A stretch of DNA of 64,000 bases from Ariolimax columbianus. Its lineage: Eukaryota; Mollusca; Gastropoda; Stylommatophora; Arionidae. The DNA lies in contig JAVGWX010000025.1 of assembly GCA_036924085.1 (NCBI GenBank), forward strand, positions 28,566,450-28,630,449, in the 5' to 3' direction. Position 1 is the first letter of the stretch. Each line of letters opens with the position of its first letter. The notes beneath the pieces were generated by a model. That model was not told the origin of the DNA and did not search any database. It was given only the letters and a program-made list of their open reading frames with translations. Of the stretch, positions 40,379 through 53,277 are shown piece by piece. The position numbers were made by a program, and so were the translations under genes.

Positions 40379-41097
40379 TGCTGGTTTATGGATCCGAACA
40401 CAACCCTTCTATGTACTATAGCAGGATGATGTGTTCAGGTCTTTTTTCAGCATCGTGATGTTGCAAGTTCTTTGCTAAATCATAGTGTCTCTGGCGAGTT
40501 GTATAGTCGGGTGTAAGGATCGTGTAACTGAGAGGTGAAGATACAGGTCTGCTGCGTTAAGGACATAGGTTCGAACACCTGGTATAGCCTAGGTCAGGAC
40601 ACAAGAAATCCAAGGTCACTATAATAATGTTTGCCTAGGCATCTAAGGCCCTTTGCTTGGATCATCTACTACCTTGCCCAACTTCTGCGGCTTGTAACCA
40701 AACCTCATCCAAAGCTGAAGAAGAGACTGATATCTGCCGGAGTCATGTAGAACAGCGGCGGCCCGCTCCCACGCCTCCAGCCGACCGGTGGGAGACTGTA
40801 GTTATACATAACTGACTTGAACATGATCTGGTTCGAACGACATGTCCGAACACAGGTGGATGGCGGCGGGTCGGATTGTCGAAGATGGAGAAAAGACTCA
40901 TCTTTGCAGAGATCTCGACATTGCGGAAAAGATCACACCACCGGATACTGAGGATGCGTCGCATCCAAAAAAGCCGGCTGAAATTGGATGTGTCGCGTAG
41001 AAATGTGGCCTACTCAGGACAAACGGACCAGATCAAACCACGGGACACTGAGGATGCGTCGCTGGTTGTCCATGTGAAAGGCATAGAGTCTTGAACT
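40379..41097. other. Mostly unassigned; one tRNA-like SINE head and a ~115-bp near-duplication
   Basis: A head-like stretch with GGTTCGAACAC lies near 40569. AGATCACACCACCGGATACTG + AGGATGCGTCGC at ~40928 recurs as AGATCAAACCACGGGACACT + GAGGATGCGTCGC at ~41031. No gene is seen. Confidence 0.4.
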
Positions 41098-41325
41098 ATC
41101 TATCACGGGGAAGTGGTCAAGCTGTTTGCCTCGTGTTCAGACGGTCGGGGTAGAATTCGAGCTGCGGTGGTCTGTTCATGATGGCAATTTATTCTGGACA
41201 TCCCTGGAGCTACGGAGTTCGTGAGATGCTCTCGGCAGACGGCTTACCAGTCTGCGAAGAGATGGGGCCAAATGGGGAAACCCGCAGCAATGAACTCGAG
41301 TCCTTGCCTTTAACCTTAACCTCTA
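41098..41325 (+). mobile_element. tRNA-headed SINE, SINE-C-like, preceding a microsatellite
   Basis: GGGAAGTGGTCAAGCTGTTTG head, TAGAATTCGAGCTGC at the B-box position, and CCCTGGAGCTACGGAGTTCG shared with 29385-29400. It ends in TTAACCTTAACC and runs directly into the TATC array. Confidence 0.5.
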
Positions 41326-41332
41326 TTAATCT

Positions 41333-42606
41333 TATCTATCTATCTTATCTTATATATCTTGTCTTATCTATCTGTCTTATCTATCCTATCTATCTATCTT
41401 ATCTATCCATCTATCTTATCTATCTATCTATTATATCTATCTTATCTATCTATCTTATCTATCTATCTTATCTATATATCTATTATATCTATCTTATCTA
41501 TCTATCTTATCTATCTATCTTATCTATATATCTATTATATATATCTTATCTATATATCTTATCTATCTATCTTATCTATCTATCTATATTATCTATCTAT
41601 CTGTCTTATCTATCTATCTTATCTATCTTATCTATCTATCTTATCTATCTATCTTATCTGTCTTATCTATCTATCCTATCTATCTAACTTATCTATCTAT
41701 CTTATCTATCTATCTATCTGTCTTATCTATCTATCTTATCTATTTATCTATTCATCTATCTTATCTATCTATCTATCCTATCTATCTTATCTATCTATCT
41801 ATCTATCTATTTTATCTATCTATATTATCTATCTATCTTATATATCTATCTTATCTATATATCTTACCTATCTATCTTATATATATATATCTTATTTATC
41901 TATCTATCTTATCTATCTATCTTATCCATCTATCTTATCCTTCTATCTTATCTATTTATCTATCCATCTATCTTATCTATCTATCTATATTATCTATTTA
42001 TCTATCCATCTATCTATCTTATTTATTTATCTATCCATCTATCTTATATATCAATCTTATCTATCTATCTTATCTATTTATCTATCTTATCTATCTATCT
42101 TATCTATTTATTTATCTTATCTATCTATCTTATCTATTTATCTATCTTATCTATCTATATATCTATCTTATCTATATATCTTACCTATCTATCTTATATA
42201 TATATCTTATTTATCTATCTATCTTATCTATCTATCTTATCTATCTATCTTATCCATCTATCTTATCCTTCTATCTTATCTATTTATCTATCCATCTATC
42301 TTATCTATCTATCTATATTATCTATTTATCTATCCATCTATCTATCTATCTTATTTATTTATCTATCCATCTATCTTATATATCAATCTTATCTATCTAT
42401 CTTATCTATTTATCTATCTTATCTATTTATCTATGTTATCTATCTATCTTATCTATCTATCTTATCTTATCTATCTATCTTATCTATCTTATCTATCTTA
42501 TCTATTTATCTATCTATCTTATCTATCTATCTTATCTATCTTATCTATTTATCTATCTATCTATCTATCTTATCTATCTATCTTATCTATTTATCTATCT
42601 ATCTTC
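41333..42606 (+). repeat. TATC/TCTTA tetranucleotide-based microsatellite, 1.3 kb
   Basis: CTATCTATCTTATCTATC-type sequence with longer duplicated blocks: the segment around 41860-42060 recurs at 42160-42390. Stop-free low-complexity frames exist (up to 444 codons) but encode only I/Y/L/S. Confidence 0.97.
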
Positions 42607-42985
42607 AGTCCACTGATGTCGTTAGACATCATGAGGAAGTGCCTCTCTTGTCTTTCCAATTCTGATCGTCACGTCAGCATCTGTACCTCCTGATAGGTAA
42701 ACGTATCCACTTCTTCCAACAGCTCTCCAATTGTCCGCAGTGCTTGTAAGAATCTTTTCCTCATGCCCGCAAGCGCCTTGCACTGATTGAGTAGGTGTCT
42801 AACTGTTTCATCAGGATGAGAGCAATGCCTACCCCGGGGCAGGTGCTGGGGATTAATGCGGTTCAAGTGGCTATTGACTCTGGTGTGTCCCGTTCGGAAC
42901 TGAAAGATCAGACTTTGATCTCTTCTATGTAGTCTATTTATGTCAATTTTACTTTTTGGCTGTGACATTTTGCTAAATATACTGC
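42607..42985 (-). pseudogene. Chimera of two LINE fragments
   Basis: The minus strand first gives DQSLIFQFRTGHTRVNSHL then NPQHLPRGRHCSHPDETVRH and LLNQCKALAGMRKRFLQAL (RNase H LINE C-terminus with Cys/His cluster). It then continues without a stop into ELLEEVDTFTY and codons like the RT region at 8880-8990 of another LINE. The joint is near 42720. Confidence 0.72.
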
Positions 42986-43143
42986 GACTTGCTGTTCCTT
43001 TGGCGTAACTCAGGAAAACAGCAGAGAGTAGGAACGGGTGGAGAAAATCTGTTACGGCCCTTTCTTCCAAGAAGAACGAGACGATGATTATAATAAAATG
43101 AATGGGCAAAATAGGGTAATTAACATTTGGTGTACACATTTTT

Positions 43144-43501
43144 CTCCTTCGTTCGTTCTCAAACTCCAGCTACCAAGCCCTTTCAGGGCTTTGCAAGTAG
43201 CAGGATATAGTCCGTAGAGCGGAATGTGTTGTGTCATAGTTTACAGCTTGACCGCGATATTTGCACTTTTCAGTCTGGCACATCCGACTTCAGCAGGCAT
43301 TTTGGGGTACGGTACCAGTATAGTTTTCCCTCTTCGACCTCTTCTCCTTAGCCAGTCTGCCATGCTGCAGCCTGTTATCCAGGATCACCACGTGGACGTG
43401 TAGAAGTGTCTTAGCACCTCTGGTTTGCTGGCCCTGACATTAGCGGTCAGTTTTGGGTCGCTGACCGCTGCAGCTCATGCATTACTCAACATCTTGATCC
43501 C
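43144..43501 (-). mobile_element. SINE-B, full length
   Basis: CTCCTTCGTTCGTTCTCAAA to CAACATCTTGATCCC. All family blocks are present. Confidence 0.92.
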
Positions 43502-43643
43502 CGATACATTTTGAAATAAAAATAACTTCTAGTGAATTGATTTTCTTGATTAATTACTGTTTGTGTGTTTTCTTGTTTTCCAGTGCTGGAGATATTTATC
43601 TGATTTATTAATGTTGCTGATGGTAGTACTGCAAAACTGTCCT

Positions 43644-43715
43644 GTAACATGTTTTTTAATACATTCTATAACATGTTTTTTAATACATTCTATAACATGT
43701 TTTTTTAATACTTTT
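43644..43715 (+). repeat. 24-bp tandem repeat (3 units)
   Basis: ATAACATGTTTTTTAATACA+TTCT repeated three times. Confidence 0.9.
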
Positions 43716-43775
43716 GACATTTTAAAACAAGATCTATTCACATTATGGATATTGTCATCAACATGATTACGACAG

Positions 43776-43850
43776 GATTGGTTGGTCGAGCGGTTCGAAT
43801 GCCAGTGTCCGTGGCAAAAGGTCACGTGTTCGAAGTCTGTTACTGACATA
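43776..43850 (+). mobile_element. tRNA-like SINE head
   Basis: GGTTGGTCGAGCGGTTCGAA (A-box region) and CACGTGTTCGAAGTC (B-box region) at tRNA-like spacing. It has no folded acceptor stem, so I call it a SINE remnant rather than a tRNA gene. Confidence 0.45.
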
Positions 43851-43916
43851 TGCTTTTTACAAGCTTTTATTTAACTTGATATATAATTATATTCCAAAAT
43901 AAAATATAAATACAGA

Positions 43917-44330
43917 ATGGCAAGTAATAATATTAGAAAGGTAGATAAGGAAAGGGACCTAGGGGTTATAATAGATCACACAGGTAAGGTGAGTGAGAAA
44001 GTTCAGGTAGCAGTGAAAAAGGCAAATGCAATGTTAGGTATGATAAAAAAAAATATTAAACATAGGAGCAAGGAAGTGATCGTCAAACTGTATAAAGCAT
44101 TAGTTAGACCTAGATTGGAGTACTGTGTACAGGTGTGGAGTCCTTATCGTAGAGGGGATATAAACATGCTAGAAAGAATACAAAGAAGAGCAACAAAGAT
44201 GATAGTGGGATTCCAGAATTACAGTTATGAGGAAAGACTCAGAAAAACCGGCCTACAGTGTCTCAAAGAGAGAAGAATTCGTGGTGACTTAATACAGGTT
44301 TATAAGATGATCAACGGAACGAATAAATGA
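43917..44330 (+). pseudogene. CR1-like LINE C-terminal fragment, open 137 codons
   Basis: RKVDKERDLGVIIDHTGKVS, VKKANAMLGMIKKNIKHRSK, LYKALVRPRLEYCVQVWSPY, RATKMIVGFQNYSYEERLRK and RIRGDLIQVYKMINGTNK-stop. It carries the CR1 post-catalytic region only. Little decay, so probably a recent copy. 3' truncated; a T-domain SINE body fragment (CACCTCTTACGACACGCC) follows at 44340-44402. Confidence 0.9.
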
Positions 44331-44649
44331 TGACTCTTATGTCCAATCCACCTGTCACCTCTTACGACACGCCTGGTAGGTAACAGTGCTACTATTCCCT
44401 TTTCTAGCACTAGCTACATGAACAATCAGCATCAATACCCATCACTGGCTACTGATAGTGTCTGAACACCTTTAGGTCTGCTCACAGTGCAGTAACATCA
44501 TTCTATGTAATGTAACATAAGATTTCTTTATATTTATCACCAGTTATTTTGGAGAATGTAATTTTGTTTAGAAGTGAAATGTAAACCTTGATTATTCTAA
44601 ACTTGATTATCGCACTTTCAATGTTTGATTTGATTTCTTTATGTAATTA

Positions 44650-44918
44650 AGGATAGATTGTCAGAGCTTGTCATTGGAGGAGTGGCAATGAATAACTTTA
44701 CATTTACAGATGATACCGTTTTGATGTCAAAAAAGTGAGCAAGAATTACAGGAGATTCTGACAACAAAATACAAAATAATTCAAGAGTTTGGATTAGACA
44801 TAAACATAAAGAAAACAAAGATTATGATAATTGGGAAGAGTGACAAGAAACATGAATGCAGATAAAAATCAAAGATAACTGGAATAGGTATAGAGTTTCT
44901 TCTATCTAGGTCATATTA
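44650..44918 (+). pseudogene. RTE-like LINE RT fragment, left of a SINE-B insertion
   Basis: The reading is ELVIGGVAMNNFTFTDDTVL, GLDINIKKTKI-like codons, MIIGKSDKKHECR-like codons, then FFYLGH. The YADD motif is decayed to FTDD. It resumes at 45271. Confidence 0.75.
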
Positions 44919-45270
44919 TTCTTCGTTTGATCTCAAACTCTCGACACCAAGTGCTGAAAATGGCTTTATAGGAAGCAGGATGTAGTCTGGAGAATGGAAT
45001 TCGTTGTGTCGTATACAGCTTGGCTACGAAATTTGCACCTTTCGGTCGGACATATCCGACTTCAGCATGCATTTTGAGTAATGGGTTAGCACTCCCTCTT
45101 CGATCCCTTCTCCGTAGCCAGTTTGCCCTGCTGCAGCCTGTTATCCAGGATCACCGCGTGGAGGTGTAGAAGGGTCTTCGCAGCTCTGGTTCGCTGGCCC
45201 TGACGCTAGCAGTCAGCTATGGGTCGCTGACCCCTGCAGCTCATGGACTGCTCAACATCTTAATCCCTTT
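44919..45270 (-). mobile_element. SINE-B, full length with target-site duplication
   Basis: TTCTTCGTTTGATCTCAAAC to CAACATCTTAATCCCTTT. CTAGGTCATATTA at 44906-44918 and CTAGGTCGTATAA at 45271-45283 flank it inside LINE coding sequence. Confidence 0.9.
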
Positions 45271-45317
45271 CTAGGTCGTATAATAATGCAAAAAGGCAGC
45301 TGTGAAAAAGAAATCAG
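45271..45317 (+). mobile_element. RTE-like LINE fragment, right of SINE-B; left edge of the satellite
   Basis: GGTCGTATAATAATGCAAAA then GGCAGCTGTGAAAAAGAAAT encodes a G-(D/S)C-x-KEIRK segment as in LINE copies at 21780. The 46-bp array begins directly after it. Confidence 0.65.
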
Positions 45318-48300
45318 AAAGAGTAGAAGAGGGGAGATTAAGTAAGGTAGAAGGCTTTACACCCCAAGGTAGAAGAGGGGAGATTAAGTAAGGTAGAAGG
45401 CTTTACACCCCAAGGTAGAAGAGGGGAGATTAAGTAAGGTAGAAGGCTTTACACCCCAAGGTAGAAGAGGGGAGATTAAGTAAGGTAGAAGGCTTTACAC
45501 CCCAAGGTAGAAGAGGGGAGATTAAGTAAGGTAGAAGGCTTTACACCCCAAGGTAGAAGAGGGGAGATTAAGTAAGGTAGAAGGCTTTACACCCCAAGGT
45601 AGAAGAGGGGAGATTAAGTAAGGTAGAAGGCTTTACACCCCAAGGTAGAAGAGGGGAGATTAAGTAAGGTAGAAGGCTTTACACCCCAAGGTAGAAGAGG
45701 GGAGATTAAGTAAGGTAGAAGGCTTTACACCCCAAGGTAGAAGAGGGGAGATTAAGTAAGGTAGAAGGCTTTACACCCCAAGGTAGAAGAGGGGAGATTA
45801 AGTAAGGTAGAAGGCTTTACACCCCAAGGTAGAAGAGGGGAGATTAAGTAAGGTAGAAGGCTTTACACCCCAAGGTAGAAGAGGGGAGATTAAGTAAGGT
45901 AGAAGGCTTTACACCCCAAGGTAGAAGAGGGGAGATTAAGTAAGGTAGAAGGCTTTACACCCCAAGGTAGAAGAGGGGAGATTAAGTAAGGTAGAAGGCT
46001 TTACACCCCAAGGTAGAAGAGGGGAGATTAAGTAAGGTAGAAGGCTTTACACCCCAAGGTAGAAGAGGGGAGATTAAGTAAGGTAGAAGGCTTTACACCC
46101 CAAGGTAGAAGAGGGGAGATTAAGTAAGGTAGAAGGCTTTACACCCCAAGGTAGAAGAGGGGAGATTAAGTAAGGTAGAAGGCTTTACACCCCAAGGTAG
46201 AAGAGGGGAGATTAAGTAAGGTAGAAGGCTTTACACCCCAAGGTAGAAGAGGGGAGATTAAGTAAGGTAGAAGGCTTTACACCCCAAGGTAGAAGAGGGG
46301 AGATTAAGTAAGGTAGAAGGCTTTACACCCCAAGGTAGAAGAGGGGAGATTAAGTAAGGTAGAAGGCTTTACACCCCAAGGTAGAAGAGGGGAGATTAAG
46401 TAAGGTACAAGGCTTTACACCCCAAGGTAGAAGAGGGGAGATTAAGTAAGGTAGAAGGCTTTACACCCCAAGGTAGAAGAGGGGAGATTAAGTAAGGTAG
46501 AAGGCTTTACACCCCAAGGTAGAAGAGGGGAGATTAAGTAAGGTAGAAGGCTTTACACCCCAAGGTAGAAGAGGGGAGATTAAGTAAGGTAGAAGGCTTT
46601 ACACCCCAAGGTAGAAGAGGGGAGATTAAGTAAGGTAGAAGGCTTTACACCCCAAGGTAGAAGAGGGGAGATTAAGTAAGGTAGAAGGCTTTACACCCCA
46701 AGGTAGAAGAGGGGAGATTAAGTAAGGTAGAAGGCTTTACACCCCAAGGTAGAAGAGGGGAGATTAAGTAAGGTAGAAGGCTTTACACCCCAAGGTAGAA
46801 GAGGGGAGATTAAGTAAGGTAGAAGGCTTTACACCCCAAGGTAGAAGAGGGGAGATTAAGTAAGGTAGAAGGCTTTACACCCCAAGGTAGAAGAGGGGAG
46901 ATTAAGTAAGGTAGAAGGCTTTACACCCCAAGGTAGAAGAGGGGAGATTAAGTAAGGTAGAAGGATTTACACCCCAAGGTAGAAGAGGGGAGATTAAGTA
47001 AGGTAGAAGGCTTTACACCCCAAGGTAGAAGAGGGGAGATTAAGTAAGGTTATAGGCTTTACACCCCAAGGTAGAAGAGGGGAGATTAAGTAAGGTAGAA
47101 GGCTTTACACCCCAAGGTTGAAGAGGGAAGATTAAGTAAGGTAGAAGGCTTTACACCCCAAGGTAGAAGAGGGGAGATTAAGTAAGGTAGAAGGCTTTAC
47201 ACCCCAAGGTAGAAGAGGGGAGATTAAGTAAGGTAGAAGGCTTTACACCCCAAGGTAGAAGAGGGGAGATTAAGTAAGGTAGAAGGCTTTACACCCCAAG
47301 GTTGAAGAGGGGAGATTAAGTAAGGTAGAAGGCTTTACACCCCAAGGTAGAAGAGGGGAGATTAAGTAAGGTAGAAGGCTTTACACCCCAAGGTAGAAGA
47401 GGGGAGATTAAGTAAGGTAGAAGGCTTTACACCCCAAGGTAGAAGAGGGGAGATTAAGTAAGGTAGAAGGCTTTATACCCCAAGGTAGAAGAGGGGAGAT
47501 TAAGTAAGGTAGAAGGCTTTACACCCCAAGGTAGAAGAGGGGAGATTAAGTAAGGTAGAAGGCTTTACACCCCAAGGTAGAAGAGGGGAGATTAAGTAAG
47601 GTAGAAGGCTTTACACCCCAAGGTAGAAGAGGGGAGATTAAGTAAGGTAGAAGGCTTTACACCCCAAGGTAGAAGAGGGGAGATTAAGTAAGGTACAAGG
47701 CTTTACACCCCAAGGTAGAAGAGGGGAGATTAAGTAAGGTAGAAGGCTTTACACCCCAAGGTAGAAGAGGGGAGATTAAGTAAGGTAGAAGGCTTTACAC
47801 CCCAAGGTAGAAGAGGGGAGATTAAGTAAGGTAGAAGGCTTTACACCCCAAGGTAGAAGAGGGGAGATTAAGTAAGGTAGAAGGCTTTACACCCCAAGGT
47901 AGAAGAGGGGAGATTAAGTAAGGTAGAAGGCTTTACACCCCAAGGTAGAAGAGGGGAGATTAAGTAAGGTAGAAGGCTTTACACCCCAAGGTAGAAGAGG
48001 GGAGATTAAGTAAGGTAGAAGGCTTTACACCCCAAGGTAGAAGAGGGGAGATTAAGTAAGGTAGAAGGCTTTACACCCCAAGGTAGAAGAGGGGAGATTA
48101 AGTAAGGTAGAAGGCTTTACACCCCAAGGTAGAAGAGGGGAGATTAAGTAAGGTAGAAGGCTTTACACCCCAAGGTAGAAGAGGGGAGATTAAGTAAGGT
48201 AGAAGGCTTTACACCCCAAGGTAGAAGAGGGGAGATTAAGTAAGGTAGAAGGCTTTACACCCCAAGGTAGAAGAGGGGAGATTAAGTAAGGTAGAAGGCT

Positions 48301-51300
48301 TTACACCCCAAGGTAGAAGAGGGGAGATTAAGTAAGGTAGAAGGCTTTATACCCCAAGGTAGAAGAGGGGAGATTAAGTAAGGTAGAAGGCTTTACACCC
48401 CAAGGTAGAAGAGGGGAGATTAAGTAAGGTAGAAGGCTTTACACCCCAAGGTAGAAGAGGGGAGATTAAGTAAGGTAGAAGGCTTTACACCCCAAGGTAG
48501 AAGAGGGGAGATTAAGTAAGGTAGAAGGCTTTACACCCCAAGGTAGAAGAGGGGAGATTAAGTAAGGTAGAAGGCTTTACACCCCAAGGTAGAAGAGGGG
48601 AGATTAAGTAAGGTAGAAGGCTTTACACCCCAAGGTAGAAGAGGGGAGATTAAGTAAGGTAGAAGGCTTTACACCCCAAGGTAGAAGAGGGGAGATTAAG
48701 TAAGGTAGAAGGCTTTACACCCCAAGGTAGAAGAGGGGAGATTAAGTAAGGTAGAAGGCTTTACACCCCAAGGTAGAAGAGGGGAGATTAAGTAAGGTAG
48801 AAGGCTTTACACCCCAAGGTAGAAGAGGGGAGATTAAGTAAGGTAGAAGGCTTTACACCCCAAGGTAGAAGAGGGGAGATTAAGTAAGGTAGAAGGCTTT
48901 ACACCCCAAGGTAGAAGAGGGGAGATTAAGTAAGGTAGAAGGCTTTACACCCCAAGGTAGAAGAGGGGAGATTAAGTAAGGTAGAAGGCTTTACACCCCA
49001 AGGTAGAAGAGGGGAGATTAAGTAAGGTAGAAGGCTTTACACCCCAAGGTAGAAGAGGGGAGATTAAGTAAGGTAGAAGGCTTTACACCCCAAGGTAGAA
49101 GAGGGGAGATTAAGTAAGGTACAAGGCTTTACACCCCAAGGTAGAAGAGGGGAGATTAAGTAAGGTAGAAGGCTTTACACCCCAAGGTAGAATAGGGGAG
49201 ATTAAGTAAGGTAGAAGGCTTTACACCCCAAGGTAGAAGAGGGGAGATTAAGTAAGGTAGAAGGCTTTACACCCCAAGGTAGAAGAGGGGAGATTAAGTA
49301 AGGTAGAAGGCTTTACACCCCAAGGTAGAAGAGGGGAGATTAAGTAAGGTAGAAGGCTTTACACCCCAAGGTAGAAGAGGGGAGATTAAGTAAGGTAGAA
49401 GGCTTTACACCCCAAGGTAGAAGAGGGGAGATTAAGTAAGGTAGAAGGCTTTACACCCCAAGGTAGAAGAGGGGAGATTAAGTAAGGTAGAAGGCTTTAC
49501 ACCCCAAGGTAGAAGAGGGGAGATTAAGTAAGGTAGAAGGCTTTACACCCCAAGGTAGAAGAGGGGAGATTAAGTAAGGTAGAAGGCTTTACACCCCAAG
49601 GTAGAAGAGGGGAGATTAAGTAAGGTAGAAGGCTTTACACCCCAAGGTAGAAGAGGGGAGATTAAGTAAGGTAGAAGGCTTTACACCCCAAGGTAGAAGA
49701 GGGGAGATTAAGTAAGGTAGAAGGCTTTACACCCCAAGGTAGAAGAGGGGAGATTAAGTAAGGTAGAAGGCTTTACACCCCAAGGTAGAAGAGGGGAGAT
49801 TAAGTAAGGTAGAAGGCTTTACACCCCAAGGTAGAAGAGGGGAGATTAAGTAAGGTAGAAGGCTTTACACCCCAAGGTAGAAGAGGGGAGATTAAGTAAG
49901 GTAGAAGGATTTACACCCCAAGGTAGAAGAGGGGAGATTAAGTAAGGTAGAAGGATTTACACCCCAAGGTAGAAGAGGGGAGATTAAGTAAGGTAGAAGG
50001 CTTTACACCCCAAGGTAGAAGAGGGGAGATTAAGTAAGGTTATAGGCTTTACACCCCAAGGTAGAAGAGGGGAGATTAAGTAAGGTAGAAGGCTTTACAC
50101 CCCAAGGTTGAAGAGGGAAGATTAAGTAAGGTAGAAGGCTTTACACCCCAAGGTAGAAGAGGGGAGATTAAGTAAGGTAGAAGGCTTTACACCCCAAGGT
50201 AGAAGAGGGGAGATTAAGTAAGGTAGAAGGCTTTACACCCCAAGGTAGAAGAGGGGAGATTAAGTAAGGTAGAAGGCTTTACACCCCAAGGTAGAAGAGG
50301 GGAGATTAAGTAAGGTAGAAGGCTTTACACCCCAAGGTTGAAGAGGGGAGATTAAGTAAGGTAGAAGGCTTTACACCCCAAGGTAGAAGAGGGGAGATTA
50401 AGTAAGGTAGAAGGCTTTACACCCCAAGGTAGAAGAGGGGAGATTAAGTAAGGTAGAAGGCTTTACACCCCAAGGTAGAAGAGGGGAGATTAAGTAAGGT
50501 AGAAGGCTTTACACCCCAAGGTAGAAGAGGGGAGATTAAGTAAGGTAGAAGGCTTTACACCCCAAGGTAGAAGAGGGGAGATTAAGTAAGGTAGAAGGCT
50601 TTACACCCCAAGGTAGAAGAGGGGAGATTAAGTAAGGTAGAAGGCTTTACACCCCAAGGTAGAAGAGGGGAGATTAAGTAAGGTAGAAGGCTTTACACCC
50701 CAAGGTAGAAGAGGGGAGATTAAGTAAGGTAGAAGGCTTTACACCCCAAGGTAGAAGAGGGGAGATTAAGTAAGGTAGAAGGCTTTACACCCCAAGGTAG
50801 AAGAGGGGAGATTAAGTAAGGTTATAGGCTTTACACCCCAAGGTAGAAGAGGGGAGATTAAGTAAGGTAGAAGGCTTTACACCCCAAGGTTGAAGAGGGA
50901 AGATTAAGTAAGGTAGAAGGCTTTACACCCCAAGGTAGAAGAGGGGAGATTAAGTAAGGTAGAAGGCTTTACACCCCAAGGTAGAAGAGGGGAGATTAAG
51001 TAAGGTAGAAGGCTTTACACCCCAAGGTAGAAGAGGGGAGATTAAGTAAGGTAGAAGGCTTTACACCCCAAGGTAGAAGAGGGGAGATTAAGTAAGGTAG
51101 AAGGCTTTACACCCCAAGGTTGAAGAGGGGAGATTAAGTAAGGTAGAAGGCTTTACACCCCAAGGTAGAAGAGGGGAGATTAAGTAAGGTAGAAGGCTTT
51201 ACACCCCAAGGTAGAAGAGGGGAGATTAAGTAAGGTAGAAGGCTTTACACCCCAAGGTAGAAGAGGGGAGATTAAGTAAGGTAGAAGGCTTTACACCCCA

Positions 51301-52995
51301 AGGTAGAAGAGGGGAGATTAAGTAAGGTTATAGGCTTTACACCCCAAGGTAGAAGAGGGGAGATTAAGTAAGGTAGAAGGCTTTACACCCCAAGGTTGAA
51401 GAGGGAAGATTAAGTAAGGTAGAAGGCTTTACACCCCAAGGTAGAAGAGGGGAGATTAAGTAAGGTAGAAGGCTTTACACCCCAAGGTAGAAGAGGGGAG
51501 ATTAAGTAAGGTAGAAGGCTTTACACCCCAAGGTAGAAGAGGGGAGATTAAGTAAGGTAGAAGGCTTTACACCCCAAGGTAGAAGAGGGGAGATTAAGTA
51601 AGGTAGAAGGCTTTACACCCCAAGGTTGAAGAGGGGAGATTAAGTAAGGTAGAAGGCTTTACACCCCAAGGTAGAAGAGGGGAGATTAAGTAAGGTAGAA
51701 GGCTTTACACCCCAAGGTTGAAGAGGGGAGATTAAGTAAGGTAGAAGGCTTTACACCCCAAGGTAGAAGAGGGGAGATTAAGTAAGGTAGAAGGCTTTAC
51801 ACCCCAAGGTAGAAGAGGGGAGATTAAGTAAGGTAGAAGGCTTTACACCCCAAGGTAGAAGAGGGGAGATTAAGTAAGGTAGAAGGCTTTACACCCCAAG
51901 GTAGAAGAGGGGAGATTAAGTAAGGTAGAAGGCTTTACACCCCAAGGTTGAAGAGGTTAGATTAAGTAAGGTAGAAGGCTTTACACCCCAAGGTAGAAGA
52001 GGGGAGATTAAGTAAGGTAGAAGGCTTTACACCCCAAGGTAGAAGAGGGGAGATTAAGTAAGGTAGAAGGCTTTACACCCCAAGGTAGAAGAGGGGAGAT
52101 TAAGTAAGGTAGAAGGCTTTACACCCCAAGGTAGAAGAGGGGAGATTAAGTAAGGTAGAAGGCTTTACACCCCAAGGTAGAAGAGGGGAGATTAAGTAAG
52201 GTAGAAGGCTTTACACCCCAAGGTAGAAGAGGGGAAATTAAGTAAGGTAGAAGGCTTTACACCCCAAGGTAGAAGAGGGGAGATTAAGTAAGGTAGAAGG
52301 CTTTACACCCCAAGGTAGAAGAGGGAAGATTAAGTAAGGTAGAAGGCTTTACACCCCAAGGTAGAAGAGGGAAGATTAAGTAAGGTAGAAGGCTTTACAC
52401 CCCAAGGTAGAAGAGGGGAGATTAAGTAAGGTAGAAGGCTTTACACCCCAAGGTAGAAGAGGGGAGATTAAGTAAGGTAGAAGGCTTTACACCCCAAGGT
52501 AGAAGAGGGGAGATTAAGTAAGGTAGAAGGCTTTACACCCCAAGGTAGAAGAGGGGAGATTAAGTAAGGTAGAAGGCTTTACACCCCAAGGTAGAAGAGG
52601 GGAGATTAAGTAAGGTAGAAGGCTCTACACACTAGGGTAAAAGAGGGGAGATTAAGTAAGGTAGAAGGCTCTACACACTAGGGTAGAAGAGGGGAGATTA
52701 GATAAGCTAGAAGGTTCTACACACTAGTGTAGAAGAGGAGAGACTAAGTAAGGTAGAAGACTCAACACTACAAGGAAAAGTAAGTAAGGTAGAAGGCTCT
52801 ACACACTAGTGTAGAAGAGGTGCGACTTAGTAAGTAAGGTAGAAGACTCTACACCCTTCTTAAGTAAGAGTGACTAAGTAAGTAAGGTAGAAGACTCCAC
52901 ACCCCATGGTAGAAGAAGAGCGACAAAATAAGCTTGAAGACTAGTGACTAAATAAATAAGGTAGAAGACTCTACACCCCGAGTTTGATTAAGAGC
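45318..52995 (+). repeat. 46-bp satellite array (about 159 near-identical units plus degenerate right edge)
   Basis: The unit AGGTAGAAGAGGGGAGATTA + AGTAAGGTAGAAGGCTTTAC + ACCCCA repeats with a strict 46-bp period to about 52625. After that, units with CTCTACACACTAG and CTAAGTAAGTAAGG variants decay. Most units are identical. Rare variants (GTTATAGG, GTTGAAGAGGGAAG) recur together at 47049, 50039, 50821 and 51327, i.e. spaced by 65, 17 and 11 units, showing block duplications. No protein is encoded. Confidence 0.99.
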
Positions 52996-53277
52996 GACTA
53001 AGTAATTGTAAATATCAACATTTCTGTGTGTGATCGCAGTTGTTGGGCTTTTACTGCCTTTGGTTTTTTTTGTCTTATTCTTCACTGTTGTTGTTGTGTC
53101 AGCATGTATTTTGTAAAATGAACTTCTACTGCGGTCAATAAAAATAATAACCTTTTCTAAAACTTGAAAATTGGGAAATGTTTTGTATGTGTGTGTGGGG
53201 TTGTAGGGAATAGAGATTCACATACCTCGGTAGTACACTGTCGCAGAATGTAGTCATGGATGATGAGATGAAGGATC
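52996..53277. other. Unassigned spacer
   Basis: About 280 bp, T-rich, with one AATAAA near 53138. No recognised repeat. Confidence 0.35.

Noticed and set aside
41359..42693. 444-codon and 169-codon I/Y/L/S-rich frames
   Set aside because: They are translations of a TATC microsatellite; no start context, splice sites or conserved motifs.
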